Shown: piece after piece, positions 1 to 11,501 of the stretch
Layout of the letters: every line of letters starts with the position of its first letter
Numbering within the stretch: the first letter of the stretch is position 1
Origin: Aphis gossypii
Taxonomy: Eukaryota; Arthropoda; Insecta; Hemiptera; Aphididae
Assembly (NCBI RefSeq): GCF_020184175.1
Contig: NW_026083118.1
Coordinates: forward strand, 1 to 64,000
Reading direction: 5' to 3'
Length of the DNA: 64,000 nucleotides
Position numbers and translations under genes: made by a program
The notes under the pieces: generated by a model
What the model saw: the letters and a program-made list of their open reading frames with translations, nothing else
Databases searched by the model: none
What the model was told of the DNA's origin: nothing

Positions 1-39
1 TATCTTTTGTTATGGGCTTATATTAAATTTTAATCCCAT
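1..39 (-). pseudogene. First codons of the small basic ORF that follows the minor capsid gene
   Basis: An ATG at 39 lies one base after the minor capsid stop. It opens a frame beginning MGLKF and hits TAA at 12-10. The homologous position in the second Polinton (45457-45636) holds a 59-residue ORF beginning MGLQF, so this is read as the broken start of the same gene. The rest lies beyond the window edge. Confidence 0.5.
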
Positions 40-40
40 C

Positions 41-823
41 TTAAGATCCGTAACGTTTAATATGTAGATCGATTATTAATTTCTCACCTAAATTGTTGTT
101 TATCGGATTATGATCTTGATCAACTAATTGTATAGTTATTAAATCGATATTTGTTTTATTTAATTTATAATATATTAGGTTAGTTGGAGATTGAATCAGC
201 TTCGTCCCTATGTTCTCAGTAGGAGAAAACTCATAAATTGAATGACTTGGCATGTGGTTGTTGAATGAACCTTGAGCTATATTGCACATTACTTTTATTG
301 AATTAACACTGTTTAAATTTACCACTTTCTTTGAACGATGACCATCAATGTATTGCAAGTGTGGTTCATAATTTTTTTTTTCAAATCCCAATAAAGGTCC
401 TATACTGTTTGCTACGTTAAAACGTATTGTTGCATTACTGAATATGGTTGTCCTAAAATCTACTTGATCAATCCCGATATCAAAAGTTATTTTCTCTGTT
501 AGTTTTATTCCAATGTATTCGTTAACATTATAGAAGTCATCTATTTGCGTCAAAATTTGATTTTTAATATCCTTAATACCGTAACACCCCTTTTTCAGTG
601 TGATAAAACAGATTGGAAATTTATTATTATTTAGTAAACGATCGGGGTTTTCTAAATATATTTCGAAGTTGTTATTAGTTTCGTTTATGTTTGGAAATGT
701 ATTATATGTTTGTAAATTTAACAAAGCAATTTCCAAGTCATCGTACACATCAATTGCTGGAAAATAATGTACAGATAATGTAGTTGTATTACCAGTTAAA
801 CTTAATGTAATTGATTCATACAT
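41..823 (-). CDS. Polinton minor capsid (penton, single jelly-roll) protein
   Basis: An open frame of 260 residues that aligns along its whole length with the 45641-46342 gene of the second Polinton. Both share the order 'I.L.G....L...FP.I.V', 'L.LL..QT.N..PNIN', 'G.L.GFE', 'GSFN....H.I.EF.P' and a closing beta-rich stretch ending with a hydrophobic strand and a basic residue. In Polintons this is the minor capsid protein, a single jelly-roll forming the pentons at capsid vertices. The start ATG at 823 lies inside the end of the protease frame (22-nt overlap), which matches the second copy and supports the start. This is one of the few genes in this copy with no visible break. Family assignment is by position and similarity; function is by analogy. 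Confidence 0.8.
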   Translation of the reverse strand: MYESITLSLTGNTTTLSVHYFPAIDVYDDLEIALLNLQTYNTFPNINETNNNFEIYLENPDRLLNNNKFPICFITLKKGCYGIKDIKNQILTQIDDFYNVNEYIGIKLTEKITFDIGIDQVDFRTTIFSNATIRFNVANSIGPLLGFEKKNYEPHLQYIDGHRSKKVVNLNSVNSIKVMCNIAQGSFNNHMPSHSIYEFSPTENIGTKLIQSPTNLIYYKLNKTNIDLITIQLVDQDHNPINNNLGEKLIIDLHIKRYGS

Positions 824-1195
824 TGTAAAAATTCAAGACATAAATGTCCACAATTAAATGAATTAAAATCTTGATAATTTGAATAGTTATATATAATCGT
901 GTTTCCTTTGAAATAGTTTTGTAATTAAATTGGTGGAGGTAAATCACCGAAGCTATCAAAATATACAACCTTATCTTTAATTTTGTAAAACGCTACCCAA
1001 TGACTTCCATCACCTGAAGATACGTCTAAGTTTAATATACCACATTCAATTGTTCGTGGTTTTTTAGGTAAGTCATCTCGTGAAAAGACTCCTCGGAAAT
1101 GATTGATATTAAGCTTTGCAATGTATTTTATAATGTCTCTAGATGTGAGTGGTCTGTCAGGTAACGTTTTTATCAGTTTTTTTTCCTTGATCCAT
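802..1195 (-). pseudogene. Adenain-like cysteine protease (PRO), nonsense-mutated
   Basis: Maturation protease of the Polinton virion. The catalytic His sits in a GSHWVAF motif (about 1000), followed by YFDSFGDLPPP (about 960-930) and the catalytic Cys in NCGHLCLEF (about 840). These are the His, acidic and Cys sites of adenovirus-type ubiquitin-like cysteine proteases. One in-frame TAA at 925-927 interrupts the frame between the acidic site and the Cys; the frame is otherwise continuous to its stop at 802-804. The start is unclear: the only nearby ATG (1195-1193) is in another frame, separated by an A8 run, so a one-base slip there is likely. Overlaps the PX gene upstream and the minor capsid gene downstream. 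Confidence 0.8.
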
Positions 1196-1481
1196 TATTG
1201 ATTAAATTCAATCCGCTACCTTTCTTTTTTTTCGAATTTTGAATTGCATTATAAACACTAGCACTCCCAGACATTAAACTACCGAGAGCTGATAACCCTA
1301 CGAAAATAGGAATTAGAGGAATCGCACCTCTTGTCTGACCTGGTGTTAAAATCAATCTTTTACCATTAGGATTTTTCTTAACCTTTCCTTTTTTTGCAGC
1401 TAGTGTTCTCTTTTTTATTTTTTTATTACTTTTATGTTTACCTTTATAACTCATACCTATTTTCTGTTTAACCTTCATCAT
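1173..1481 (-). pseudogene. PX-like basic/hydrophobic virion protein, C-terminal part
   Basis: 102 residues: a Lys/Arg-rich first half (many KK pairs), then a hydrophobic Gly/Ala/Ser segment (IPLIPIFVGLSALGSLMSG) and a basic tail. It matches the C-terminal half of the PLA2-PX gene of the second copy, where an IPKKGGVLPLIPIFAGLSA stretch occupies the same place. In Polintons this region resembles adenovirus pX-type basic core/cement proteins. The N-terminal phospholipase-like domain is absent here: the frame begins at the last residues of that domain (MKVKQK), so the gene is 5'-truncated. The end overlaps the protease start. Confidence 0.7.
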
Positions 1482-1568
1482 ACTTTATTTCAGTATTTAT
1501 AAAGAAGTTTATAAAACCTTCACCAGTCTTATCTGATTTCTACTTACAGGTTGAGCACACTATCTTTC

Positions 1569-1604
1569 ACTGGTTATAAATTTAAAAAATCCAGAGTATT
1601 TATA
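1569..1604 (-). promoter_or_regulatory. Core promoter of the minus-strand virion cluster, copy 1
   Basis: Minus-strand TATAAATA at 1604-1597 is followed by CCAGT at 1573-1569, with its A 33 nt from the first T. That is normal TATA-to-initiator spacing. It lies in the 133-bp gap between the divergent PX and ATPase genes. The second Polinton has minus-strand TATAAATA in the equivalent gap. Confidence 0.5.
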
Positions 1605-1614
1605 AGAAAAAAAA

Positions 1615-2319
1615 ATGGATTTGATTGAACAGAAAGATAAATTAGATATTTCGAACGTTGATACTCAAATAATAAAAAAAACGTCAAGACATGGACCGTT
1701 ATTACCTGATACTATACGTGCTATTATAGTCGGTCCTAGTGGTTCAGGTAAAACAAATACATGCAAATGTATAATCTAATCACTCATGAAAACGGAATAA
1801 GATTTGAAAATATTTATTATACTCAAAAACTTCTAATTAAGAAAAATATGTTTTATAAAAAAAAAAATAGATGATATAAAAGGTGCTAACATTTTTATAT
1901 TTTCAGACGCTGATAAAGTTATAAAACCGAATTTAACTAAAAAGAATTCAGTAATAATTTTCGATGATGTTTTATGTGGTCCACAGTCGATAATAAGAGA
2001 ATATTTCGGAATGTGTAGACATTCAGGTGCTAGCTCTGTATTTTATTTAGCACAAACATATTCTAAAATTCCGAAGCAACTGGTAAAAGATAATTCAAAT
2101 TTATTAATAATTCTAAAACAGGATGATACAAATTTAAAACATATATTCAATGATCATTCATCAGCAGATATGGATTTCTCAGAATTTCGGAAAATTTCTC
2201 ATTTCTGCTGGAATCATAGTGATTACGGATTTATGGTTATTGATAAAACACGTGAAATGAATGAAGGTAGACATAGATGTGGTTTTCATACTTTTATTAA
2301 AAAAAAAATAAGTATATAA
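1615..2319 (+). pseudogene. FtsK/HerA-type genome packaging ATPase, frameshifted
   Basis: The DNA-packaging ATPase (A32-like, FtsK/HerA superfamily) of Polintons. The N-terminal frame from ATG 1615 includes Walker A GPSGSGKT at 1732-1755, then breaks: TAA follows a few codons later, another frame resumes (LITHENGIRFENIYY), and a third frame runs from about 1864 to 2319. The last frame carries Walker B (SVIIFDDV, 1951-1971) and the FYLAQTYSKIPKQL segment shared with the second copy. At least two frameshifts, so non-functional. It diverges from the capsid-side cluster, as in the other copy. Confidence 0.85.
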
Positions 2320-2465
2320 ATATAGTTGTAATATAGACAAAATCTACATAGTATTATCTTTAGTTGAAGGAAACAGATATATTAAGTTCATTATTTTCAA
2401 TGAATAAGATAAAGTTTTGTTAAAAAAATTGATATTATCAAAAAAAAAATATCAAACGTAAAATA

Positions 2466-3409
2466 ATGAACATGAAGCGTGGTGTTATAGATTCTGATAA
2501 CTATTTTCGCGAAACATTTATACCTTTACTCAAACCATTGACTTCAATTCCAGAAAAAAACACTTCATTTATTTCTGACACTACTAAAAAAAAAAATACC
2601 TTGATCACTAGTGATGGAGATAGCGAAAACGAATCAAATTCATCGTTCGATAATTTTTTAATTTCTAATCCTAAATTACAGCGGTATGATAAATCGTATG
2701 GCATGCATTATGATTCGGTTAATGATCAACTTAAAATATCAGATATTCCTGTCACTTTTGATCATGGTAACTTACGCTTGCTTGATAATTACTACCCTTG
2801 AACTAAAGGACTTTGGTCTTTATTATGTGAGAAAGTACCAAAAAATATGACGATAGAAGATATGGAATCATATTATAATATTCTAAAAACAAGTAAAGTT
2901 TATTTAAGGCAGACGGGAAACCTAAAACCTCAAGATATTTCAAATGGATGAACGTTGTAAAACCTCTATATGATCGAATGAAAATTGATGAAAAACAATT
3001 AAATGAGGAAGTATTGAAAATAAATAACACAAAAGTTAAAACTCCTTCTCAATTAAAATTAAAAGAATTTGATAACTTTTTATCTAGCTCAGGTGCAAAA
3101 CGAAGAAACATTATTAATGATACAGCCATATCAAATGAACCATTTGATTTTTCTTCTTCAGTGATTAATTCTAAATTTGAAGAACCTCCAACTGATCAGC
3201 TATTTAACTTTAATTTATCACCGTCAGTTAAGAAAAGATCTGGTTTATATAAAGATGTAATACCTCATACACAATTAGTGTATTATGATGATCCAAATGA
3301 ATTAGTTGTTAGATTAAATCTTTTAACATCGTCCCAAAATGCTGGTAATACTGGTGTAAATAATGAAATCATATCTATTATAGAAGATTACGTGAGAGGA
3401 ATATTATAG
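2466..3409 (+). pseudogene. DUF8207 protein (Polinton conserved protein)
   Basis: Homologue of the 48312-49094 gene. The C-terminal signature reads YYDDPNELVVRLNLL then NAGNTGVNNEIISIIED. This family (DUF8207) regularly sits just before the integrase in insect Polintons; its function is unknown. The frame from ATG 2466 is cut by TGA at 2799-2801, stays in the same frame to a second TGA at 2949-2951, and continues one frame over from 2948 to 3409. One nonsense mutation plus one frameshift. The stop lies 5 nt before the integrase ATG. Confidence 0.8.
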
Positions 3410-3413
3410 TTTA

Positions 3414-4326
3414 ATGTCTACATTAGAGGGTTTAGCTAATGAGCTACATCGACCTGCAAGAAAAGTATTTCCAAGACGTAGTATAATAACACGATTTAAA
3501 GATGACCTTTGGCAAGCTGATTTAATGGATATGCAATCTCATTCTAAACAAAATCTTGGTTTTAAGTATATTTTAGTTGTTATAGATACATACACGAAAT
3601 ATGTATGGGTAGAATCATTGAAAAATAAAACAGGAAAAGAATGTACAAAAGGTATGTTTAATATATTAAAACAAGCTAATCCAAAATTATTACAAACAGA
3701 TAATGGTACAGAATTTTATAATAATCAATTTCAACATTAATGAAAAAAAATAAAATTAGACATTATAGTACGTATAGCGTTATCAAGTGTTCAATTGGGG
3801 AACGTGTTATACAAACTCTAAAAAAATATATATACAAACATTTTACTGCAACAGGTACATGGAATTGGTATAACAAAATATCAAAAATTATTTATAATTA
3901 TAATCATACAAAACATAGATCAATTAAATGTACACCATATGAAGCTAGAATAAATACAAGTAAAATCAAATCAAATATACAAACAAATAAAACATTATAT
4001 AAACCAAAATTTAAAATTAATGATAAAGTAAGAATATCAAAATATAAGTATATATTTAGTAAAGGATATACACCGAATTGGACAACAGAAATTTTCACAG
4101 TTTCAAAAGTTTTACATACAGAACCAATAACTTATCAGCTAAAGGATGGATCAAACAATATAATTCTAGGTGTTTTTATGAGCAAGAAATTAAATTGACT
4201 GATTTTCCGAACACATTTCTAATTGAACGTATTATAAAAAAAGTTAAAGATAAAATGCTTGTTAAATGGATGGGTTTTGATTCCAGTCATAATTCATGGA
4301 TATTATCGAAAGATATTATTAAATAA
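3414..4326 (+). pseudogene. Retroviral-type integrase with C-terminal chromodomain, frameshifted
   Basis: Polinton integrase. The first catalytic Asp is in LWQADLMDM (near 3510), the second in LQTDNGTEF (near 3700) and the Glu in IGERVIQTL (near 3800). The catalytic core frame breaks after FYNNQFQH (TAA at 3738) and resumes one frame over, running to 4198. The chromodomain (FLIERII...VKWMGFDSSHNSW) is read one base back, ending at 4326. The core-to-chromodomain change is a -1 shift at GGTGTTTTTAT (4169), exactly as in the second copy (see findings). Confidence 0.88.
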
Positions 4327-4504
4327 TTTTTTTTTTTATATATATTTTACCTTTTTATATACATAAAAAAAACAGTATTAAATTAAATTATTTTAGTTAT
4401 TCATATAATGTTTTCCTTTCACTTGAACGACACCTACTGATGATAATAATTTAATTTAGAAATACTTAATATCGATTTTCTTAAACATAGTGAATATAGA
4501 ATAA

Positions 4505-7500
4505 TTATTTTTTTAGTTTATAATGTTCGTATGCTAGTGAATTAATCCCATCGTTTGTTATAAAACGTTTATCATCGTTACCACTTAGTACAAGCTTATT
4601 CATTGTTTTAGAATGAACAACATGTTTATTCGATTGAATAAAATTCATGTTTCTACAAGTTTGTTTATTATCAAGAGAGATATGGTTTATGTACGCATTT
4701 AATACTTCTATATAATTTTTAAAATACATATGTTGATTAATTACATATTTTTTTACACCTTTAGCTTTTTTAACCTCATCGTTGTTTTCAGTCTTGTAAG
4801 AATATAATTTCGGTCTTAATGAAACAAATTCTTTTAAAATTTTTCCTCCCATTTCATCTTTAAAATAACCAGGTTGATTTTTGATTTTCGCTAAAACAAT
4901 AATGATCTTTTGGATAGTTTGATGTATCAAAATACGGGAATAAATCATATCTAATATCATCAAAAAAATTAAATGTTCGAATATTATATATCAAAGAATC
5001 TGTATCCGAGTACAATAATCGTATTTTATTATTATATTTATTTTTCATTACATTATAATGAAAATCATACATAAATGTTTTCGAGACATCTAAAATTGCA
5101 GACCCTACATAAATTGCCTAACCTATCGAATTTGATAGTTTCCTTATGTTGGTGAATAGCCATAAGATTTTCAGAGTATATAGTTCTATCTTTAAAAGTA
5201 TTTTTCATCATCAATTTTTTTGCTTGTTTATCTGATGTAACCAGTTTTAAAGAAACTCTAGTTCGAACAATCTCCATACATTTACCAAAAACGCTATTAA
5301 TTAATAACTTCGAAAAATCATTTTCAAATCTGTTTTTAGCTTCTCTCCTCATTCTCGTATATAGTTCGATATATGAGGCCATCCATTTACTCTGTGAAAA
5401 TTTGATTGCTCGATGAATTTTTACTAATTTAAGACCATTAGCAATTGCTTGTTTTAAATTTTATAGTGTATATATATTTTTTTTTTGATGATAAAGTAGT
5501 TAATAATTTTTTAACTTTTGAATTTGGAGGACATTCGTTTAAAGGTAAAAACGGGAAATCATTATGTTTTTCATGTAAATATTCAGGATAATCAATATCA
5601 ACTTCTAATATATATCCGACTTTTGAATCATCAGGAATTTTAGTAACATCTATGTTCAAGTCATCAACCCATTCGAAATCTTTGAAAGGTAGCTCAGTTA
5701 ACATCGATTTTCCATATAAATTTACACAATCAAGATATGTAATCCATGAAATTGATTTATTAGGATTATAGTTCAAACCTTTAATGTTTGGTATGTTTGC
5801 TTTAGCATATCTTTTAACTGATTGACAGATACCCCCTCTGATTGAGGATTCAAAATATAAAAGCATGTTATAATCAGTCAATTTTTCTAATTTAACCTTA
5901 GTATATTTAAGCATACAATCGAAAGCAAATCCTGGAGCAGTCATATAATGAGCAGGATCTAGACTAAGAGTAGATAAACATAAATCTCTAAAATTTTCGA
6001 ACACATCCGTTAGTATGGTGACATCAGTTTTCAAATAAAGATCACTATACTCACCCAAAGTTTTAATATTAAATACTTTCCAAATTTTTTTAGCATGAGA
6101 TAATCATTATTATTAATTTCTTCATTTTTTAAGAGTTATAAAATGCAGATTTTGAAGGTAATCGAGTTTCGTTTAATTTACTCCAACTATCAATATACTC
6201 ATAAGGGAAAACCCCTTTTCGTGTGATTAAATCAAATGTTTTATTAGAAAATTTTAAAGTTTCTTTAAACCTTGATTTATCTTCAAGTAAATTTTTTGCA
6301 AGCTCGCTTAATGAGGAGGCCATAAAACGGAATGTATCAACGAATTTTATACTAAATCTCGGAGCAACCTCTTTACTAAAAGATATATATTTTTCTACAG
6401 AATTTGGAATAACATGTATATTCTTATCATCAAAACCAAGTTCTCGAATATAAAGTGACTATCGTATGATAAGTTATGAAAAAAAATTGGAACAAATGAT
6501 GGGTTGGTTATTTCAAAATTACATTTAAAACAAATACATTGTCTATATTTACCAGTAATATGACAGTGATCTCTAACTTTATATAATTCATTTTCTTCAA
6601 AAGATAATAAACATATTTTACAAACCTTTGCTATTTGAAATTCTTTTTCCTCCTTTTCAGTCAACGTAATCATTGGTACATTAATTTGATAAATATCATT
6701 TATTTTTTTTGAAATATCAATCATATTTTCCATAAAATTTTTTGCCGCATCAATACCTCTATAAATTATTATGTTTGTTGGAATTTTAAACTGTTGCATT
6801 AACTTTTCTGTGATAATATTATAGTCAACTTTTACATAAAATGCATAACTCATAATTTCATGTAAATGTGTGATATAAGTTTTACTAGTTTTAGTGAATT
6901 CATTTGTCTGTTTAGGTTTTAAAATACATTCAAAGTCAGCATAAATAACAAATGGTATTCTAGAAGTTTTTTTTATACTTTTAAAAAATATGAATTTATT
7001 TTCTTTTCCTTCTTCAAACATTATCGGTCTTCCTAATTTATTCTTACTACACATTTTTTTTTGTTCAGTTAATCCTGTTTCACCCCAAAGTTTACTTTTA
7101 CATGGTTTATTTCCAAAAGTTGTAAAACACCTCTTACAAATAATTAATTTAGAACAATTTTTAGTTTTCTGACTTCTAATAAATCTTGAAAAATCTTTAA
7201 TATAACAATAATGTGATGTTTTATGATTATTGACAAAAAATAGATCAAAATGATTTTTTTCTTCTTTATTATTTATAAATAGAGGGAAAACAGTACCTTT
7301 ATTATTTAAACTATAAACATTAACTGAAACATTATTTAAACGTTCAAATTTTTTAATTTGATTTATTGGTGTTGGGAAATCAATACATTTAAAATCTAAC
7401 CCACTCTTTTTTTCAAGAAAATCAAAATATTTTTGGTTAAATCGTGATTTATTAGAACGCTTATCATATTTGGTTAATATAGAATATTTAAAACAGTATT

Positions 7501-8014
7501 TATCTTTATTTTTAACGTTTATAATAGCCTTTTTTTCTCGTATAAATTTAGGTAAATCTAAATATGCACCTCCTTTTAATGGATTTACTAAATTGATTCT
7601 CAACTGTAACCCATCTATTGAAACAAGTGTCCATCCTGAACCTTAAGCAATAAATTCAGATTCTTCAGCTAATATTTTATCAAACTTTATGTTTAACAAA
7701 CTAGCGAAATCGGATGAATTACATGCTAAAACATTCGAAGTTTTAAAAGCTACATCTTGTTTATCATGTGTTATAGGACGTGTGTAAGTAGCGTCAACGT
7801 GTAAATTAAATTTGATCGACGTTTAAATACACGATTGTCTTAACTTTAAAATTAACTCATGTAAAATATAGTTAAAAAATAATTTGTTATCTATATAATT
7901 TTCACAGTTCTTAATTATGAAAGTTTTTGAACCTTTTCTAAATCTTTCTATTTCAATAAGTCCACTTCCAATCGTGTTCATACGCTGTTTTTTTGTTATT
8001 ATATTTCTGTTCAT
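4505..8014 (-). pseudogene. Protein-primed family B DNA polymerase, multiply broken
   Basis: Polinton replicative polymerase, read on the minus strand in at least five fragments. From the N-terminus: a leader starting at ATG 8014; TAA at 7645-7643 in an otherwise open frame; exonuclease motif I YADFECIL (near 6940); a zinc-binding RDHCHITGKYRQC segment; exonuclease II FHNLSYDSHF; exonuclease III YSDLYLKTDVT (near 6040); polymerase A motif YLDCVNLYGKSM (near 5730); motif B KNRFENDFSKLLINSVFG (near 5320); motif C YSDTDSL (near 4995). All motifs are recognisable, but frameshifts separate them near 6400, 6100, 5400 and 5070. The second Polinton in this window has no counterpart. Confidence 0.93.
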
Positions 8015-8095
8015 AATGAGACTGAAATAATAAAAAACACATTAAATTTATATATATATATATAAATGTATGTTTTTTTTTGTTTTACATTTTTA

Positions 8096-8542
8096 AAAAA
8101 AATAATAATAATAAAAATTCTTAAATAAACAATGAGTACTTAGTTTTTTTTTAAAAAAAAAATCATTTTAGATTCAAACAAAAATTCTGTTAATAAATTT
8201 AGATCATCCAATAATGTACAATAATCGCTATGCAGATGATAAGCTAACGTCTGTTTTCGAAATCTAACATAACCATACAAATCATAATATTTATTAACAA
8301 GTAATATTTCATTTCTCAAATTTATTATATTCTCTTTTAAGATTTTTATTTTTTTTATATCTTGTAAAAGTGTTTTAGCTAGTATTTTTCATATCTTAAT
8401 ATTTTAATTTTTCTTTTAATTTTTTTTTTGTTTTAAATTTATTTGTTTGTTCATGTTTACTTTGTACTTCCTTCTCATCATTATCATCGATTTCTTCATC
8501 CAATCGATGAATTTCAATTAAGATATGGTTAAGTAAATCCAT
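8096..8542 (-). pseudogene. Small coiled-coil protein of Polinton 1, frameshifted
   Basis: ATG at 8542 opens a 48-codon frame (start MDLLNHILIEIHRLDEEID, then Lys-rich) ending at 8396. Directly downstream another minus frame of about 80 codons continues with heptad-like Leu/Ile spacing (ILKENIINLRNEILL) and ends in KQTLAYHLHSDYCTLLDDL. The pair reads as one coiled-coil protein of about 130 residues with a frameshift near 8395. I do not recognise the family. It resembles the neighbour at 8692-8991 in layout, and the coiled-coil gene of the second Polinton (50051-50464) only in kind. Confidence 0.4.
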
Positions 8543-8691
8543 TTTCTAAAAAAAACATTTTTTTTTTTTTATGTTTTGGAAAAGCTATTATGATAAAGTA
8601 ATACTTCTATATAAGTAGGTGTATAAAAAAAGAAAAAATGGAAAATAGATTAAAGAAATAATATAAATTAGGTTAAAAAAAATAGATTTAT

Positions 8692-8991
8692 TTAAACAAA
8701 TTTATTTATTAAATCTTCTAGTTGATTATTCAAAATTGAGGAACGATAACGTATACGTCTATTACATTTTTCACCAATATAATAAGAAAAATTATAGTCA
8801 CCTAAAACGTTTCTTTTTTCATTTCTTAACTTGTCTATTTCAACTAGATCTATTATTTTTTTTTAATTTAAAGCTCTTATATCAATTTTTTTTCTTTCTT
8901 CATCTTGATCAACACTTTTTTGGTTTTCTAAAACTTTCAAATGTAATTCTTCAATCAAAGATCGGAGGTATACGATTTGAGGAGATTCCAT
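8692..8991 (-). pseudogene. Second small coiled-coil protein, one in-frame stop
   Basis: ATG 8991 to TAA 8692-8694 is exactly 100 codons, interrupted only by TAA at 8863-8865. The N-terminal part (SPQIVYLRSLIEELHLKVLE) is helix-forming, the middle is charged, and the C-terminal part is basic and Tyr-rich (YNFSYYIGEKCNRRIRYR). The shared plan with the preceding gene (N-terminal helix, basic linker, Tyr-rich tail) suggests a tandem duplicate, but similarity is weak. Function unknown. Confidence 0.4.
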
Positions 8992-9609
8992 TTTATAATT
9001 CTGAAATTATAGGTAAATATTTATTCGTTTATTTTTTTATTTTAAATATAAAAAAGGTAATGTAAAAACTATATCTCATTTACACCACATCTAAAAAAAA
9101 TAATTTGTACCACTTTTCAAGTTTATAATTCACACCAAATAAAATTTTAAAAAGGGGCATTATCTAATCTGTACTTACTAAAATTATAATTTGTAACATT
9201 GTTCACATTATTAAAATTATAATTATAATAAAATGTATATATAATATATATATATATATATAAGTAAATTTTTGTTTAGCAATAATCATAAAATTATAAA
9301 ATCAATCATACTTTAATTATAAATAAATGTAAAAAAAACTCTTATATATACATATTAAATGAGTAAATTCTTGTTAAGTATATTATACTATTTTTTTAAA
9401 AAAAATAAAACATAATTTATAACTATTTATATCAACTAAACTCTGTAAGAAAAAGCTAGTAACTATTTTTGGTTTATATATATATATATATACCACAGAA
9501 TATATTCCGTGTACATACCGTACATTTACTATAACTAAGCTGATTATAACAAAAAATAATAATAACTATAATACGCTTTATTAGTGATAACGTTTTATCA
9601 AAGAGTCTC
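8992..9609. other. AT-rich non-coding stretch
   Basis: No supported gene. The stretch contains (TA)n runs near 9245 and 9478 and homopolymer tracts. It separates the last Polinton 1 gene from the ISL2EU inverted repeat. Its lack of features fits decayed element DNA. Confidence 0.5.
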
Positions 9610-9610
9610 T

Positions 9611-9645
9611 ATAAACGCCGGATCCAAACAAATTTTTGTCCCTAT
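9611..9645 (+). repeat. Left terminal inverted repeat of the ISL2EU element
   Basis: Begins ATAAACGCCGGATCCAAAC, and continues AAAT.TTTGTCCCTAT. It pairs with 13850-13884 with a few mismatches and small gaps. Confidence 0.75.
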
Positions 9646-10066
9646 GCTAAATATACGGCAACAATTTTAACTCTTAATTTTATAATTAATGCATTCATAT
9701 TTAACATGATTTTTTGGTAAATAAAGATACATTATGATACTAACATTTGTAAGAATACATCAAAAGTTTAAATAAGGTGACAGAATTTAAATAAATTTAA
9801 AAGTTAATTTTGGCGCCAATATTATGGTATAAAAATATATGACAAAATTTGTCATGCAAAAATAATAAATTTGAAAATAAAATTTTTTAGATTCTGAGTG
9901 GAGCAAGACTGATTAATTGTTGTTTATTTTTATAGGTTATTTTATAAATAATTAGGAATTCTAAAATAATATTTTAGAAATTATTATAGGTATTTATTAT
10001 ATTTTTAAACATATACTGTTCAATTATTTTTTTTATTAGCAATTATTCAATTTTACTCCCACAATA

Positions 10067-11414
10067 ATGTCTGGAAATAGTGTTATTAGTATGTTTGCGA
10101 TATTTGATTATTTTAAATCAAATCCCAAGCAGCTAAAAAAAGGAGAACTTTCATTTAATGCTGGATATGTTTGTAAAATAGTATATGACTCAGCCACTGG
10201 GTTGATACAAGGTGAGGTAAAAGCAAGTATGAAGTCAATCCAGTATAAAGTGAAAGTAAGCAATATATTATTGTATTACTTATATTAGTAATTATTTTTA
10301 GAACTTTTAAATTCTAATCATAGGAAACATTCTTGTACAGGTATTTCTCAATGATGGAGTTATATATGACAGTATGTGTACATGTCCTAGAGGTTTAGCG
10401 ATTTGTCATCATATGGCAGCTATAAGTTTGTTTGCTCATCATAATTGTAGTTCAACTGATAGTATTTGCTCTTGGAATGTGAGAAATAGTAATGTTGAAA
10501 ATACTAAAACTATTAGTGATTTATATCCTGCTTGTCCATATAAAGCTACAATTTGTTTACCTAACAAAAACCAAAATAACTTTAAAAAAGCTTTGGAACA
10601 GTTAGGTACACCAATAGGTATGTCCTGGCTATTAAAACCTGAACCCGATGCTGAAGTTCAATTTCAACAATCATCAGTTGTATTGGTTAATGACATAATT
10701 GTATCTGACGAGTATAAAACATCAACAACAAAAACACAGTATCTAAAAAATAAATTAAGTGTATCTACTGAAATTATATTAAAAGTGGCACAAGAAACTA
10801 TTGGTCAGTCCAAAAACATTAAATGGATTACATATAAAAAACACAGACTTACTTCAAGTATGTATGGAAATATACTTGCAGCGTGCCATAAGAAAAAATA
10901 CAATCCATCACTATTTAAATCACTGAACAATGAATATATCACTACTGGTGTGCATGCTATTGAGTGGGGACTTAATAATGAAGATGCAGCATTAAAATTT
11001 CTCCAGGAAACTGAAAATGTGGTCATTCAAAAAACTGGATTATGGTTACACAAATGTGGATACCTTGGTGCATCTCCAGATGGACTGATAGGTGAAAATT
11101 ATGTAGTTGAGGTAAAATGCCCCTATAAATTCAGAAATAGTTTACTTTCAGATGAAATAAAAAAAGACAAAACTTACATAATTTATAAAGAACATGATCA
11201 AATTTATGTAAACGAGAATCATAATTACTGGCACCAAGTTCAAGCTCAACTAAACTTTACTGGAAGACAAAAATGTGTTTTTGTAGTTTGGACACCAAAA
11301 GAATCAATCATTGTTCATATAAATAAAGATGATCAATGGCACAACAATATTGAAATACTTCAAAAATTTTATTTTGAACAATATGTTCCATATTTATTAA
11401 ATAAAATAATATAG
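10067..11414 (+). CDS. SWIM zinc finger and YqaJ-like exonuclease protein (two exons)
   Basis: Exon 1 is 10067-10255 (63 codons) and exon 2 is 10341-11414. The 85-bp intron has a GTAAGC donor and a TTGTACAG acceptor in phase 0. The joined frame contains a SWIM-type zinc motif (CTCPRG...CHH) directly after the junction. The C-terminal YqaJ/lambda-exonuclease fold follows: RLTSSMYGNIL, EWGLNNEDAAL, GASPDGLIG (catalytic Asp), VVEVKCP (catalytic Glu-x-Lys) and YWHQVQAQL. YqaJ enzymes are double-strand DNA exonucleases used in recombination. In ISL2EU elements the protein accompanies the transposase, with a presumed role in transposition. It is convergent with the transposase gene, 87 bp away, and no break was seen. 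Confidence 0.85.
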
Positions 11415-11501
11415 CTTTAATGAACTTCAAAATATTTTTAACAAATAATAATACACATTAAATATTTCCTTCAGTTAATGCTTTTAATTATTAAAAAAAA
11501 C

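Larger units (their letters stand above)
1..8991. mobile_element. Maverick/Polinton copy 1 (decayed, left end outside window)
   Basis: The stretch contains, in order, remnants of minor capsid, adenain-like protease, PX-like protein (all minus), packaging ATPase, DUF8207 protein, chromo-integrase (all plus), DNA polymerase B and two coiled-coil proteins (minus). This set is diagnostic of Polintons. The major capsid gene would lie left of base 1. Nearly every gene carries stops or frameshifts, so the copy is dead. No terminal inverted repeat was found by eye. The virus-like block at 15.2-17.9 kb may be its continuation beyond the ISL2EU element at 9.6-13.9 kb; that is inference. Confidence 0.93.
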
